A DNA stretch of 64,000 bases, from contig OZ255622.1 in assembly GCA_965276715.1 (NCBI GenBank), forward strand, positions 1,674,001-1,738,000, given 5' to 3'. This DNA comes from CAXTPV01 sp965276715. GTDB taxonomy: Bacteria; Pseudomonadota; Alphaproteobacteria; Acetobacterales; Acetobacteraceae. The notes under the pieces were generated by a model. It saw only the letters and a list, made by a program, of their open reading frames with translations, was not told the DNA's origin and made no database searches. The position numbers and the translations under genes were made by a program. Below, one piece after another: positions 26,860 through 36,358 of the stretch (positions are counted from its first letter, which is position 1; every line of letters begins with the position of its first letter).

Positions 26860-26943
26860 ATGCTCGACTTCTTTCTCGCGGCAGCAGGCACCGGCCTGAT
26901 CCTGCTGATGGGCGCGTACGCCGAACTGTGCGAGCGCATCTGA
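26860..26943 (+). CDS. MicroORF upstream of kdpF, 27-residue membrane peptide
   Basis: MLDFFLAAAGTGLILLMGAY followed by AELCERI: one transmembrane helix with a short charged tail. Its TGA shares a base with the kdpF ATG (TGATG at 26941-26945), so it is the first cistron of the kdp operon. A GTG at 26851 is a possible alternative start. Small hydrophobic ORFs ending in a similar LCxRL/I tail occur before kdpF in other bacteria, which suggests a real accessory peptide. I infer this from memory of such operons. Confidence 0.6.
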   Translation: MLDFFLAAAGTGLILLMGAYAELCERI

Positions 26944-27029
26944 TGCTCGAGCTCGTTCTCGGCGGCGCGGTCGCCGCCTGCATGTTCGTCTATCTCGTCT
27001 GGGCGCTCGTCCGTCCCGAAGATTTCTGA
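26943..27029 (+). CDS. kdpF: Potassium-transporting ATPase subunit KdpF
   Basis: A 28-residue single-helix peptide, MLELVLGGAVAACMFVYLVW followed by ALVRPEDF. The size, the central helix and the ending with a short charged tail (PEDF; compare NAEAF in E. coli) match KdpF, which stabilises the KdpABC complex. It sits directly ahead of kdpA (18-bp gap). Confidence 0.88.
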   Translation: MLELVLGGAVAACMFVYLVWALVRPEDF

Positions 27030-27047
27030 CCTCACCGGAGACGTCGC

Positions 27048-28757
27048 ATGACCTTCAACGGTTGGGTGCAGATCGCACTCGTGCTCGCCATCATCTTCGC
27101 GACCGCCTTCCCGCTTGGTCGTTACATGGCCGCACTCTTCAGCGGTGGCCGCACCTTTCTTACCCCCATCATCGGTCCGATCGAGCGCGCCACCTATCGC
27201 ATCTCGGGCATCGATCCGACACGCGGCATGGGATGGAAAAGTTACGCGCTCGCGCTCCTGCTGTTGAACGCCCTGCACTTCCTGATCCTCTACGCGATCC
27301 TGCGGTTGCAATTCTACCTTCCGTTCAATCCGCAGCACATCGTGGGCATGCCGACCCAGCTCGCCTTCAACACGGCCGCGAGCTTCGTGACCAACACCAA
27401 TTGGCAGGCCTACACGCCCGAGAGCCAGATCTCCTACGGCGCGCAGATGTTCGGTCTGACCGTGCACAACTACCTGTCGGCCGCGACCGGGATCGCCGCC
27501 GCGGTCGCCATCGCGCGCGCCTTCTGCGGCAGCCGATTGAGCGATCTCGGCAACTTCTTTGTCGATATCGTTCGCTGCACCTTCGGCATCCTGCTGCCGA
27601 TCGGCGTCGTCGCCGGCCTCGTGCTGCTCGCGTCCGGCGTCCCCGAAACCCTGCAGGCCTATCCAACGGTCAACACCATCGAGGGTGCGCAACAGACCGT
27701 TGCCTTCGGCCCGGTCGCCTTCCAGGAGGCGATCAAGATGCTCGGCACCAACGGCGGCGGCTTCTTCAACGCCAATTCCGCCCACCCGTTCGAGAACCCG
27801 ACCGTGCTGACGGACGTGTTCGAGAACTGGCTGATGCTGATCATCCCGTTCGGCCTGCCGATCATGTTCGGCCATATGCTGGGTGACCGTCGTCAAGGCG
27901 TGGCGCTGTTTGCCGCGATGGCGGGACTGATGACGCTCGGCGTGATCGGCGTCGCCATCGCCGAGAGCGCCGGCAACCCGATGCTGACCCATCTCGGCAT
28001 TTCCTCCGTCCTGGGCAACATGGAAGGCAAGGAGGTCCGCTTCGGAAGCGCCCTGTCCTCGATGTTCAACGTGTCCGCGACCGGAACATCCTGCGGCGCG
28101 GTCGACTCGTTCACCGACAGCTACATGCCGCTCGGCGGCCTGGTCCCGATGTTCCTGATGCAGCTTGGTGAAGTAACGCCGGGCGGCGTCGGTTCCGGAT
28201 TCTACACGATCATCGTCTTCGCGATCCTCTCCGTCTTCGTCGCCGGACTGATGGTCGGCCGCACGCCCGAATATCTCGGCAAGAAGGTGGAGGCGAAGGA
28301 GATCAAGCTCGCGATGATGGCGGTGCTGATCCTGACTGTCTGCATCCTGGGCGGCGGCGGACTGGGCAGTTTCCTATCCGCCGGCCGGGCGGCGATGTCC
28401 AACGCCGGGCCGCACGGTCTCTCGGAGATGCTCTATGCCTGGACGTCGGCGACCGAGAACAACGGCTCCGCCATGGCCGGCATCACCGCGAGCGGTCCGT
28501 TCATGGCCTACGGCCAGGCGATCGCCATGCTGCTCGGCCGCTTCGCCTTCGCGGTCCCCGTGCTCGCCATCGCGGGCTCGCTTGCGCTCAAGCCCAAGCT
28601 TCCATCGAGTGCCGGAACGTTCCCGACCCATAAGCCGCTCTTCGTCGGGCTGCTGGTGGGCGTGATCATCATCCTCGGCGGTCTGCAGTTCATGCCCGCT
28701 GACGCCCTCGGCCCGCTGGCCGAGCACTACGTGATGAACGCAGGAAAGACCTACTGA
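27048..28757 (+). CDS. kdpA: Potassium-transporting ATPase subunit KdpA
   Basis: A 569-residue membrane subunit that forms the potassium-selective pore of the Kdp pump, built from four repeated M1-P-M2 units. Recognisable segments include QLAFNTAASFVTNTNWQAYT, GTNGGGFFNANSAHPFENP, ATGTSCGAVDSFTDSYMPLG and SATENNGSAMAG, each containing a selectivity-filter loop. Length is normal. The kdpB ATG overlaps its stop (TGATG). Confidence 0.97.
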   Translation: MTFNGWVQIALVLAIIFATAFPLGRYMAALFSGGRTFLTPIIGPIERATYRISGIDPTRGMGWKSYALALLLLNALHFLILYAILRLQFYLPFNPQHIVGMPTQLAFNTAASFVTNTNWQAYTPESQISYGAQMFGLTVHNYLSAATGIAAAVAIARAFCGSRLSDLGNFFVDIVRCTFGILLPIGVVAGLVLLASGVPETLQAYPTVNTIEGAQQTVAFGPVAFQEAIKMLGTNGGGFFNANSAHPFENPTVLTDVFENWLMLIIPFGLPIMFGHMLGDRRQGVALFAAMAGLMTLGVIGVAIAESAGNPMLTHLGISSVLGNMEGKEVRFGSALSSMFNVSATGTSCGAVDSFTDSYMPLGGLVPMFLMQLGEVTPGGVGSGFYTIIVFAILSVFVAGLMVGRTPEYLGKKVEAKEIKLAMMAVLILTVCILGGGGLGSFLSAGRAAMSNAGPHGLSEMLYAWTSATENNGSAMAGITASGPFMAYGQAIAMLLGRFAFAVPVLAIAGSLALKPKLPSSAGTFPTHKPLFVGLLVGVIIILGGLQFMPADALGPLAEHYVMNAGKTY

Positions 28758-30841
28758 TGGACGCGATCGCGCCGATCCAGACGCCACCGACGCAGAAGGG
28801 CAGGAACGAGTCCCAGGCCGCGATGTCGCTGTTCGACCGCGCCATCCTGGCGCGCGCGACGCGCGACGCGTTCGCCAAGCTCAACCCCGTCAGCCTGGCC
28901 CGCAACCCGGTGATCTTCGTCACCGAGATCGTCGCGGCACTCACCACCGTGATCGGCATCCTCGACCTGGCCGGCGGCAAGCATGTCGCGTTCGCGTTCG
29001 CGATCGCGTTCTGGCTGTGGCTGACGGTCCTGTTCGCGACATTCGCCGAAGCGGTGGCCGAGGGCCGTGGCCGAGCACGCGCCGAAAGCCTGCGCCGCGC
29101 GCGGTCCGACACGATGGCGAAACTGCTGCCAAACCCTGTCGATCGCGCGCTCTATCAGCCCAAGCCCGCCCAGGAGCTGCGCGCCGGGGAAATCGTGCTG
29201 GTCGAGATCAACGATCTCGTCCCGTCCGACGGCGAGATCGTCGAGGGCATCGCGAGCGTCAACGAGAGTGCGATCACCGGCGAGTCGGCACCCGTGATCC
29301 GCGAGGCCGGCGGCGACCGCAGCGCCGTGACCGGCGGCACGCTCGTGGTGTCCGACTGGATCGTCGTGCGCATCACCGCCGATCCCGGCAGCACCTTCAT
29401 CGATCGCATGATCAAGCTCGTCGAGGGCGCCGAGCGCCGCAAGACGCCCAACGAGATCGCGCTCGACATCCTGCTCGCCGGCCTGACGCTGATCTTCCTG
29501 ATGGCGGTCGTCACGTTGCCGCTGTTCGCGTCCTATTCCTCGACTTATCTCGCGATCCCGGTGCTCGCGGCCCTGTTCGTCACCCTGATCCCGACCACGA
29601 TCGGCGGCCTGCTGTCGGCGATCGGCATCGCCGGCATGGACCGCCTGATCCGCTTCAACGTCGTGGCCACCTCCGGCCGCGCCGTGGAGGCCGCGGGCGA
29701 CGTCGACGCGCTGCTGCTCGACAAGACAGGCACCATCACCTTCGGCAACCGGATGGCGTCGAGCTTCACGCCGGTGCCTGGCGTGGGTGAGCAGGAACTC
29801 GCGCAAGCCGCCGCCCTCGCGTCGATCGGCGACGAAACCCCCGAGGGCCGCTCGATCCTCGCCCTCGCGCGGGAGAAATACAGCATCATCATCGATCGTC
29901 CCGCCGGTGCTTCGGTGGTTCCATTCAGTGCCAGCACCCGATTGTCGGGCGTCGACCATGACGGGCACGTGATTCGCAAGGGCGCGGTCGACCAGGTCCT
30001 GGCACTGACCGGCAATGTCGCGGCCCAACCGAGCTTCACCCAGACGGTCGACCGGATCGCGCGCGCCGGCTCCACGCCGCTCGCGGTCGCCTCCGACGGA
30101 CGCCTGCTCGGCGCGATCGAACTCAAGGACGTCGTCAAGCCCGGCATCCGCGAGCGTTTCACCGAATTGCGCACCATGGGCATCCGCACCGTCATGGTGA
30201 CCGGCGACAACCGGGTGACGGCCGCCGCGATCGCGACCGAGGCCGGCGTCGACGATTTCATCGCCGAGGCGACGCCGCAGGACAAGCTCAGCTATATCCG
30301 AAAGGCGCAGGCCGAAGGCCGCCTGGTCGCGATGTGCGGCGACGGCACCAACGACGCGCCGGCACTCGCGCAGGCCGATGTCGGCGTCGCGATGCAGACC
30401 GGCACCCAGGCCGCGCGCGAAGCCGGCAACATGGTCGATCTCGACAGCGACCCCACCAAGCTCATCGAGATCGTGCAGATCGGCAAACAGCTGCTGATCA
30501 CCCGCGGCTCACTGACCACGTTTTCGATCGCCAATGACGTCTCGAAATACTTCGCCATCCTGCCCGCGATCTTCGTGACCAGCTATCCGCAGTTGCAGGC
30601 GCTCAACATCATGCGCCTGAGTACGCCCGAGAGTGCGATCATGTCGGCCGTCATCTTCAACGCGCTGATCATCGTGGCCCTCGTGCCGCTGGCGCTGCGC
30701 GGCGTGAATTTCCGCGCCATCGGCGCGGCCGCCCTGCTGCGCCGCAACCTGCTGATCTACGGCGTCGGCGGCCTGATCGCGCCCTTCATCGGCATCAAGG
30801 CAATCGACCTCGTGCTCACCGCCCTTCACATCTTCGTCTGA
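28757..30841 (+). CDS. kdpB: Potassium-transporting ATPase ATP-binding subunit KdpB
   Basis: A 694-residue P-type ATPase. The actuator loop has ITGESAPV, the phosphorylation motif is LLLDKTGTITFGNRM, the nucleotide domain follows, and the hinge motif is MCGDGTNDAPALAQADVGVA. It hydrolyses ATP to drive potassium uptake through KdpA. All key residues are present. kdpC starts 10 bp downstream. Confidence 0.97.
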   Translation: MDAIAPIQTPPTQKGRNESQAAMSLFDRAILARATRDAFAKLNPVSLARNPVIFVTEIVAALTTVIGILDLAGGKHVAFAFAIAFWLWLTVLFATFAEAVAEGRGRARAESLRRARSDTMAKLLPNPVDRALYQPKPAQELRAGEIVLVEINDLVPSDGEIVEGIASVNESAITGESAPVIREAGGDRSAVTGGTLVVSDWIVVRITADPGSTFIDRMIKLVEGAERRKTPNEIALDILLAGLTLIFLMAVVTLPLFASYSSTYLAIPVLAALFVTLIPTTIGGLLSAIGIAGMDRLIRFNVVATSGRAVEAAGDVDALLLDKTGTITFGNRMASSFTPVPGVGEQELAQAAALASIGDETPEGRSILALAREKYSIIIDRPAGASVVPFSASTRLSGVDHDGHVIRKGAVDQVLALTGNVAAQPSFTQTVDRIARAGSTPLAVASDGRLLGAIELKDVVKPGIRERFTELRTMGIRTVMVTGDNRVTAAAIATEAGVDDFIAEATPQDKLSYIRKAQAEGRLVAMCGDGTNDAPALAQADVGVAMQTGTQAAREAGNMVDLDSDPTKLIEIVQIGKQLLITRGSLTTFSIANDVSKYFAILPAIFVTSYPQLQALNIMRLSTPESAIMSAVIFNALIIVALVPLALRGVNFRAIGAAALLRRNLLIYGVGGLIAPFIGIKAIDLVLTALHIFV

Positions 30842-30851
30842 GGCCACGCCA

Positions 30852-31442
30852 ATGATCACCTTCCTCCGCCCGACCCTCACGCTGCTCATCGGCTTCACCC
30901 TCCTCCTCGGCGTCGCGTTCCCGCTGCTCTTCGTCGGCATCGGCCAGGTCGCATTCCCGTTCCAGGCCAACGGCAGCATGATCATGGCGGGCGGCAAGCC
31001 CGTCGGCTCGGCACTGATTGGCCAGAATTTTATCAAGCCGATCTATTTCCACGGCCGCGTCTCGACGCTCACCGGCACCGACGCCAAGGGCAAGACCATC
31101 CCGACGCCTTACGACGCCAGCGAGTCGGGGGCCTCAAACCTCGGTCCGACCAGCGCGTCGTTGCACGACCGGGTCAAGGGCGACGCCGCAACCTATGGCG
31201 GCACCGACATCCCCGGCGACGCCGTCACCAGCTCAGGCTCCGGGCTCGATCCGGACATTTCGCCCGAGAACGCTGCCCGTCAGGTCGCCGGTGTCGCCGC
31301 CGCCCGCCATGTGCCGGCCGCCGCCGTCGACAACCTCGTCACCGCCAACACCACCAGCCGCCTGCTCGGCATCTTCGGTGAGCCGCGCGTCAATGTTCTG
31401 CAGCTCAACCTCGCGATGGATCGGCGGTTCGCCGCCAAGTGA
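30852..31442 (+). CDS. kdpC: Potassium-transporting ATPase subunit KdpC
   Basis: A 196-residue subunit with one N-terminal transmembrane helix (LTLLIGFTLLLGVAFPLLFV) and a periplasmic domain. Conserved patches include SALIGQNF, SGASNLGPTSASL, PGDAVTSSGSGLDPDISPEN and LLGIFGEPRVNVLQLN. KdpC assists ATP binding and complex stability. A hairpin follows 3 bp after the stop codon. Confidence 0.96.
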   Translation: MITFLRPTLTLLIGFTLLLGVAFPLLFVGIGQVAFPFQANGSMIMAGGKPVGSALIGQNFIKPIYFHGRVSTLTGTDAKGKTIPTPYDASESGASNLGPTSASLHDRVKGDAATYGGTDIPGDAVTSSGSGLDPDISPENAARQVAGVAAARHVPAAAVDNLVTANTTSRLLGIFGEPRVNVLQLNLAMDRRFAAK

Positions 31443-31445
31443 AGG

Positions 31446-31467
31446 CCAAGGGGCAGTCGCCCCTTGG
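31446..31467 (+). terminator. Hairpin after kdpC (palindrome copy C)
   Basis: CCAAGGGGC-AGTC-GCCCCTTGG is a perfect 9-bp stem with the AGTC loop shared with copy B at 20.8 kb. It begins 3 bp after the kdpC stop. There is no T-run. It may end the kdp transcript or attenuate transcription into the downstream beta-barrel gene. Confidence 0.55.
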
Positions 31468-31499
31468 ATCCCATGACTAGAAAGCAAGTCCGTGGTTCC

Positions 31500-31735
31500 C
31501 CGTGACACGCCTTCGCCCTGGATCGACCAGGTGCGGCAGATACCGGTCCTGCAACGGCGGCAACGTCAGCTGGCCGATCCCCCCGGCCGTCGCCGCCGTC
31601 ATCGCGGGCTGGCTGCTCTGCGGGTCGGTCTACACCGTCCAGCCCACCGAACTCGCTTCGCACCTTCGGGCGCTTTCGCTTCAGTCCCGAATACGAGCAG
31701 GCGGTCAATCGCTGATACTCCAACCTCCGACCAGG
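31500..31735 (+). pseudogene. Possible HflK/SPFH-protein remnant
   Basis: One frame reads AVAAVIAGWLLCGSVYTVQP, which resembles the transmembrane start of HflK (a helix followed by YTVQPxE). After a frame change, FGRFRFSPEYEQAVNR resembles a later SPFH-domain piece. The two pieces are joined directly, as after a large internal deletion. Stops follow. The resemblance is short and made by eye. Confidence 0.3.
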
Positions 31736-31743
31736 TGCTCGAC

Positions 31744-33009
31744 ATGCCTTCCCGTTTGCACGCACGCGGCCGCCTTCCTCGCATGATCCTCGGGTCGGCC
31801 TTGGCCGCACCCATGGCCATCGGCGCGGCCTACGGCCAGACCGCCTCGCCCGCGCCCGCCGCGACGCCGCTTGCCTCCTGGGCGAGCACCATCTCGCTCG
31901 GCCTGCAGTTCGACGGCGGCATCATCGCCAACCCCGACCGACCCAGCGACGGCCTGAACTACGGCCGCCTGTTCGACGACAAGGCGAACACGCCGCTGCT
32001 CAACCAGGTCCAGGCGACCGCGACCCGGCCGATCAACGCGAGCGCCACCGGCTACGATGTCGGCTTCACGCTGCAGGCGACCGGGGGCACCGACGCCCGC
32101 TACATCCACTATCTCGGCGAGCTCGACCACGTCACCAGCAGCCGCTACCAGTTGACCCTGCTGCAGGCAAACGTGCTCCTGCACACGCCGTGGCTCACCG
32201 CCGGCGGCATCGACTTCAAGCTCGGCCAGTTCGTCACCCCGATCGGCTACGAGACGATCGATCCCAGCACCAACCCGTTCTATTCCCACTCCTACATCTT
32301 CAATTTCGGGCCGTTCCAGCACACCGGCCTCGAGGCCGTCTGGCACGTCAACCCGACCGTCGACATCTACGGCCAGGTCGACACCGGCGAGAGCACCACG
32401 TTCGGAACCGGCAGCGGCGACAACAACGGCGAGCCCGCCGGCCTGTTCGGCCTCGGCCTGAACAATCTCGCCGGCGGCAAGCTGACGCTGACCAGCCTGA
32501 CCCATCTCGGTCCCGAGAACACGCTGCGGACCGACCCGCAGGCCAACAGCCAGATGCGCTACGAGAGCGACTTCATCGCCACCTACAAGGCCAGTCCGAA
32601 GCTCACCCTCGTCACCGAGCTGAACTACCAGCACGACGACAGCGTCGGCGCGGACTCCTACGGCGGCGCGCAATACGTCTCGTATACCCTGACACCGTCC
32701 GTCACCCTGAACGGCCGCGCCGAGATCTACCGCGACAATGCCGGCTTCTTCGTCTTCGCCTATCCCGGCACGCTCGATGCGGTCAACGCGCTCGCCGGCC
32801 GGCCGAACACCTCGTTCAGCCAGGGCCGCGCCACCTACAGCGAATACACGGTCGGACTGACCTACAAGCCGACGCTGCCGCACGTCACGCTGCTCGCCTT
32901 CCGCCCCGAGATCCGCTGGGACAAGACGTTGAGCGGCACCTCGCTCTTCACCGACCGCCTGCAGACCGGCTCCTTCACCTTCGGCGGCGACGTCATCCTG
33001 GGGTTCTGA
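31744..33009 (+). CDS. Outer-membrane beta-barrel protein (OmpL-like porin, BBP2 type)
   Basis: A 421-residue protein with an N-terminal signal peptide (MILGSALAAPMAIGAAYGQ). Alternating strand patterns run through the sequence, e.g. LKLTLVTELNYQHD-like strands, a conserved LGQFVTPIGYETIDPSTNPF stretch and a final aromatic residue (FGGDVILGF*), typical of outer-membrane insertion. This matches the putative beta-barrel porin-2 family. It follows kdpFABC on the same strand, so it may supply outer-membrane ion passage under potassium limitation; that is inference. The ATG at 31744 puts the signal peptide at the N-terminus. Confidence 0.8.
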   Translation: MPSRLHARGRLPRMILGSALAAPMAIGAAYGQTASPAPAATPLASWASTISLGLQFDGGIIANPDRPSDGLNYGRLFDDKANTPLLNQVQATATRPINASATGYDVGFTLQATGGTDARYIHYLGELDHVTSSRYQLTLLQANVLLHTPWLTAGGIDFKLGQFVTPIGYETIDPSTNPFYSHSYIFNFGPFQHTGLEAVWHVNPTVDIYGQVDTGESTTFGTGSGDNNGEPAGLFGLGLNNLAGGKLTLTSLTHLGPENTLRTDPQANSQMRYESDFIATYKASPKLTLVTELNYQHDDSVGADSYGGAQYVSYTLTPSVTLNGRAEIYRDNAGFFVFAYPGTLDAVNALAGRPNTSFSQGRATYSEYTVGLTYKPTLPHVTLLAFRPEIRWDKTLSGTSLFTDRLQTGSFTFGGDVILGF

Positions 33010-33120
33010 TCCTCGCGCCCGACGCGCTTCACGCGGCGGGTTCGTCCGCGATCGCGATCTGGACCAACTGGTTCATCACGCCATCTGTAACCGGACCCGG
33101 CAGGGCAGCGGAAAGAAGAC

Positions 33121-33255
33121 GTGAGCAGACTGATCGTGATCCTGAGCCTGGCGTGCGCCCTGATCGTCTCGGCCTGCAAACCGGGACCGCCGGCCACGTT
33201 CTACCAGCGCAGCGGCAGCTCCTATGTCGGCGCGCCCGGGAACTTCGCCCCCTGA
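33121..33255 (+). CDS. Small lipoprotein, 44 residues
   Basis: It starts at GTG with GGAAAG upstream. The peptide is a signal sequence (SRLIVILSLACALIVSAC) with lipobox VSAC and Cys19 as the lipidation site, followed by a 25-residue mature tail rich in Gly, Pro and Ser. Size resembles entericidin-type lipoproteins but the tail does not match. Its stop overlaps the apparent beginning of the MFS frame. Confidence 0.6.
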   Translation: MSRLIVILSLACALIVSACKPGPPATFYQRSGSSYVGAPGNFAP

Positions 33256-34427
33256 CCCATCCCGTCGAGGCCCACACCAGACCCATCGCACCCACGCCCG
33301 CCACCGGAGCACGGCTCGGCGTCGCCGAACAGCACGCCACCCGTGCCGTCTTCTTCATCACCGGCGTCGGCAACTCCGTGTGGGCCGCCCTGGTGCCGTT
33401 CGCCAAGGCGCGTGCCGGCGTCAGCGACGGCGCCCTCGGCCTGCTCCTGCTGTGCCTCGGCATCGGCTCGATCGTCACCATGCCGGTCTCCGGCGCGCTG
33501 GCCGCCAGGTTCGGCTGCCGACGGGTCATGATCGTCGCCGCCCTCCTGGTCGCGGCCAGCCTGCCCTGCCTCGCCATCCTGTCGTCGCTTCCGTCGCTGG
33601 TGCCGGCATTGATGATCTTCGGCGCCGGCATCGGCGCCATGGACGTCGCGATGAACATCCAGGCGATCATCGTCGAGCGTGCCAGCGGACGCGCGATGAT
33701 GTCCGGCTTCCACGGCCTGTTCAGTCTCGGCGGCATCGCCGGCGCCGGCGGGATGGTGGCGCTGCTCAGCGCCGGCGCCTCGCCGCTGTCGGCGGCCTCA
33801 TGCGTCTCGCTCGGCATCCTCCTCGCGTTCGCCGCCGCCGTCGCGCATCTGCTGCCCCATGGCGCCGCGAACGACGGGCCGGCCTTCGCGATCCCGCGCG
33901 GGATCGTGCTGGTCATCGGCATGCTGTGCTTCGTGATGTTCCTGGCCGAGGGCGCCGTGCTCGACTGGAGCGCGGTCTTCCTGACCACCATCAGGCACAT
34001 GGCGACCTCCCTGGCCGGCCTCGGCTACGCGGCGTTCGCCACCACCATGACGATCGGCCGTCTCGCCGGCGATCGCATCGTGGAACGGCTCGGCCGGAGG
34101 CGTGTGGTCCTGCTCGGTGGTCTGTGCGCCGCCGCCGGCTTCGTCATTGCGACCGCGATCCCGTCCTGGCCGGTCGCGCTGCTGGGCTACGCGCTTGTCG
34201 GCGTCGGCTGCGCCAACATCGTCCCGGTCCTGTTCAGCGCCGTCGGCCGGCAGGACGTCATGGCCGAGAACGTCGCCGTCCCGGCGATCACCACGCTCGG
34301 CTACGCCGGCATCCTCGCCGGCCCCGCCGGCATCGGCGTCATCGCCCACCTGACGAACCTCCCGGCGGCCTTCCTGGTCCTGGCGGCGATGCTGGTCGCG
34401 GTTTCCCTGAGCAGCCGCATTCTCTGA
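33252..34427 (+). CDS. MFS transporter
   Basis: A 12-helix major facilitator of about 390 residues. It begins near TRAVFFITGVGNSVWAALVP and includes the helix 2-3 loop ALAARFGCRR and GFHGLFSLGGIAGAGG, resembling the YbjJ/fucose-permease-like group. Substrate is unknown. The start is a problem: no ATG, GTG or TTG lies in frame before the GTG at 33379, which would delete half of helix one. I use the CTG at 33252, which overlaps the lipoprotein stop, as a placeholder. Confidence 0.75.
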   Translation: MTHPVEAHTRPIAPTPATGARLGVAEQHATRAVFFITGVGNSVWAALVPFAKARAGVSDGALGLLLLCLGIGSIVTMPVSGALAARFGCRRVMIVAALLVAASLPCLAILSSLPSLVPALMIFGAGIGAMDVAMNIQAIIVERASGRAMMSGFHGLFSLGGIAGAGGMVALLSAGASPLSAASCVSLGILLAFAAAVAHLLPHGAANDGPAFAIPRGIVLVIGMLCFVMFLAEGAVLDWSAVFLTTIRHMATSLAGLGYAAFATTMTIGRLAGDRIVERLGRRRVVLLGGLCAAAGFVIATAIPSWPVALLGYALVGVGCANIVPVLFSAVGRQDVMAENVAVPAITTLGYAGILAGPAGIGVIAHLTNLPAAFLVLAAMLVAVSLSSRIL

Positions 34428-34462
34428 TCTCGCGTTCCGCTTGACCACTTCGCGGGACGCTC

Positions 34463-36358
34463 ATGCCCGACCCTTTGATCCCTCGCGCCGATCTCTTCGG
34501 GAACCCCAGCCGGTTCGCCGGCACCATCAGCCCGGACGGTTCGACGCTGGCCTGGGTCGCACCGCTCGACGGTGTCCTGAACGTGTGGGTGCACCGCTCG
34601 CCGAGCCCGATGACGCACGGCCCGTCACGCGCGACACCGGGCGAGGCGTGCGGATCTATTTGTGGGCCTACGAGACGCGTCATCTCCTGTTCCTCCAGGA
34701 CGACGACGGCGACGAGAACTGGCGTCTTCACGCCGTGGACCTCCGAACCGGCGGCATCAGGGCGCTGACACCGGAGGGCGTGCGTGCGGAGCCTGTTGGC
34801 GTCAGCCGCCGCCGCCGCGGCGAGGTGCTCGTCACCCTCAACCAGCGCGATCCGAGCTATCCCGACCTGTTCCGAATCGACATCGCGACCGGCGCCACAA
34901 TCCTGGTCGCCGAGAACCCGGGCTACACGGGCTTCCTCGCCGACGACGATTTCGTGCCGCGCCTGGCGTTCCGGCCGACCCAAGATGGCGGCCAGGACGT
35001 GCTGCGTCCGGCCGCGGACGGCGGCTGGGAAGACTGGTTCCGGATCCCGGCGGAGGACGCGCTCGTCACCGTCCCGAGCCATCTGAGTTCGGACGGCACG
35101 ATGCTCACCATGCGCGACAGCCGGTCGCGGAACACGGGGGCCCTCACGCGGATCGATCTCGTCACCGGCGAGACCGAAACGCTGGCCGAGCATCCGCGGA
35201 CCGACATCGGCGCGGTCCTGACGGACCAGGACACCCATGCGCCGCTCGCCTGCGCCGTGACCGTCGAGCGTGTCAGCTACATGGCTCTCGACCCGCGCCT
35301 GCGGCCGGACCTCGACTTCCTGGCCGCAGCGGACATCGGCGACTGGCACTTGCTGAGCCGCACCGAGGACGACAAACGCTGGATCGTGAGTTCAGGGTCC
35401 GACACGCGGCCCGGCATCGCCTACCTCCACGACCGCGAGCCGCGCAGCTTGCGTGTGCTGTACGAGACGCGGCCGGCGCTGACGGGTGCCAAGCTGGCGC
35501 CGATGCGGCCGGTGACCATCGAAGCGCGCGACGGCCTCCCGCTGGTCTCCTATCTGACCCTGCCGGCCGGCGCCGCCTCGCCGCCGGCGACCCTGCCGCT
35601 GGTCCTCCTGGTCCATGGCGGCCCCTGGGCGCGCGACACGTTCGGCTACAACGCCTACCACCAGTGGCTCGCCAACCGCGGCTACGCCGTCCTGAGCGTC
35701 AACTTCCGGTCGTCCACCGGCTTCGGCAAGCGCTTCGTCAATGCCGGCGACCGCGAGTGGGGCAGGCGGATGGACGACGACCTGCAGGACGCCGTCGCCT
35801 GGGCGGTCGGCGAAGGTTTCGCCGACCCGCGCCGCGTCGCCATCATGGGCGGCAGTTACGGCGGCTACGCGGTGCTCGCGGGCATGACGCGAAATCCGAC
35901 GCTCTACGCGTGCGGCGTCGACGTCGTCGGCCCGTCGAACCTCGAGACACTGCTCGCGACCGTTCCGCCCTACTGGGCCTCGTTTCGCGCAACGCTGATC
36001 AAGGCGCTCGGCGACCCCGAGACCGACGAGGGCCGGGCCGTGCTGCGGGAGAGCTCGCCCCTGCATCGCGCAGGGTGCCAACGACCCTCGCGTCAAGCAG
36101 GCCGAGGCCGACCAGATGGTGGCCGCGATGGAGGCCAACGGCGTGCCGGTCACCTACCTGCTGTTCCCCGACGAGGGGCATGGCTTCGTCCGGCCCGAGA
36201 ACAACCTCGCCTTCACCGCCGTCGCCGAAAGCTTCCTGGCGCGCTGCCTCGGCGGCCGGGCCGAGCCGATCACCACCGAAGAGGCCCAGGCCACCTCCAT
36301 GCAGGTCATCAAGGGCGCGTCGCTGATCCCGAACCTGGAGCCCTGCGGATCCTCGTGA
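34463..36358 (+). pseudogene. Prolyl oligopeptidase family (S9) serine peptidase, broken
   Basis: The product is recognisable from end to end but spread over two frames. It begins MPDPLIPRADLFGNPSRFAG, loses one base near 34590 (after LNVW), and continues in another frame through a beta-propeller and the catalytic domain with nucleophile GGSYGGYA. Near 36078 SPLHRA joins directly to QGANDPRVKQ, where about 10 residues usual for the family are missing, and the frame shifts back. The acid (GANDPR) and His (DEGHGF) parts follow. The second lesion is a deletion rather than a likely base-call error. The gene would not yield a functional peptidase. Confidence 0.82.
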
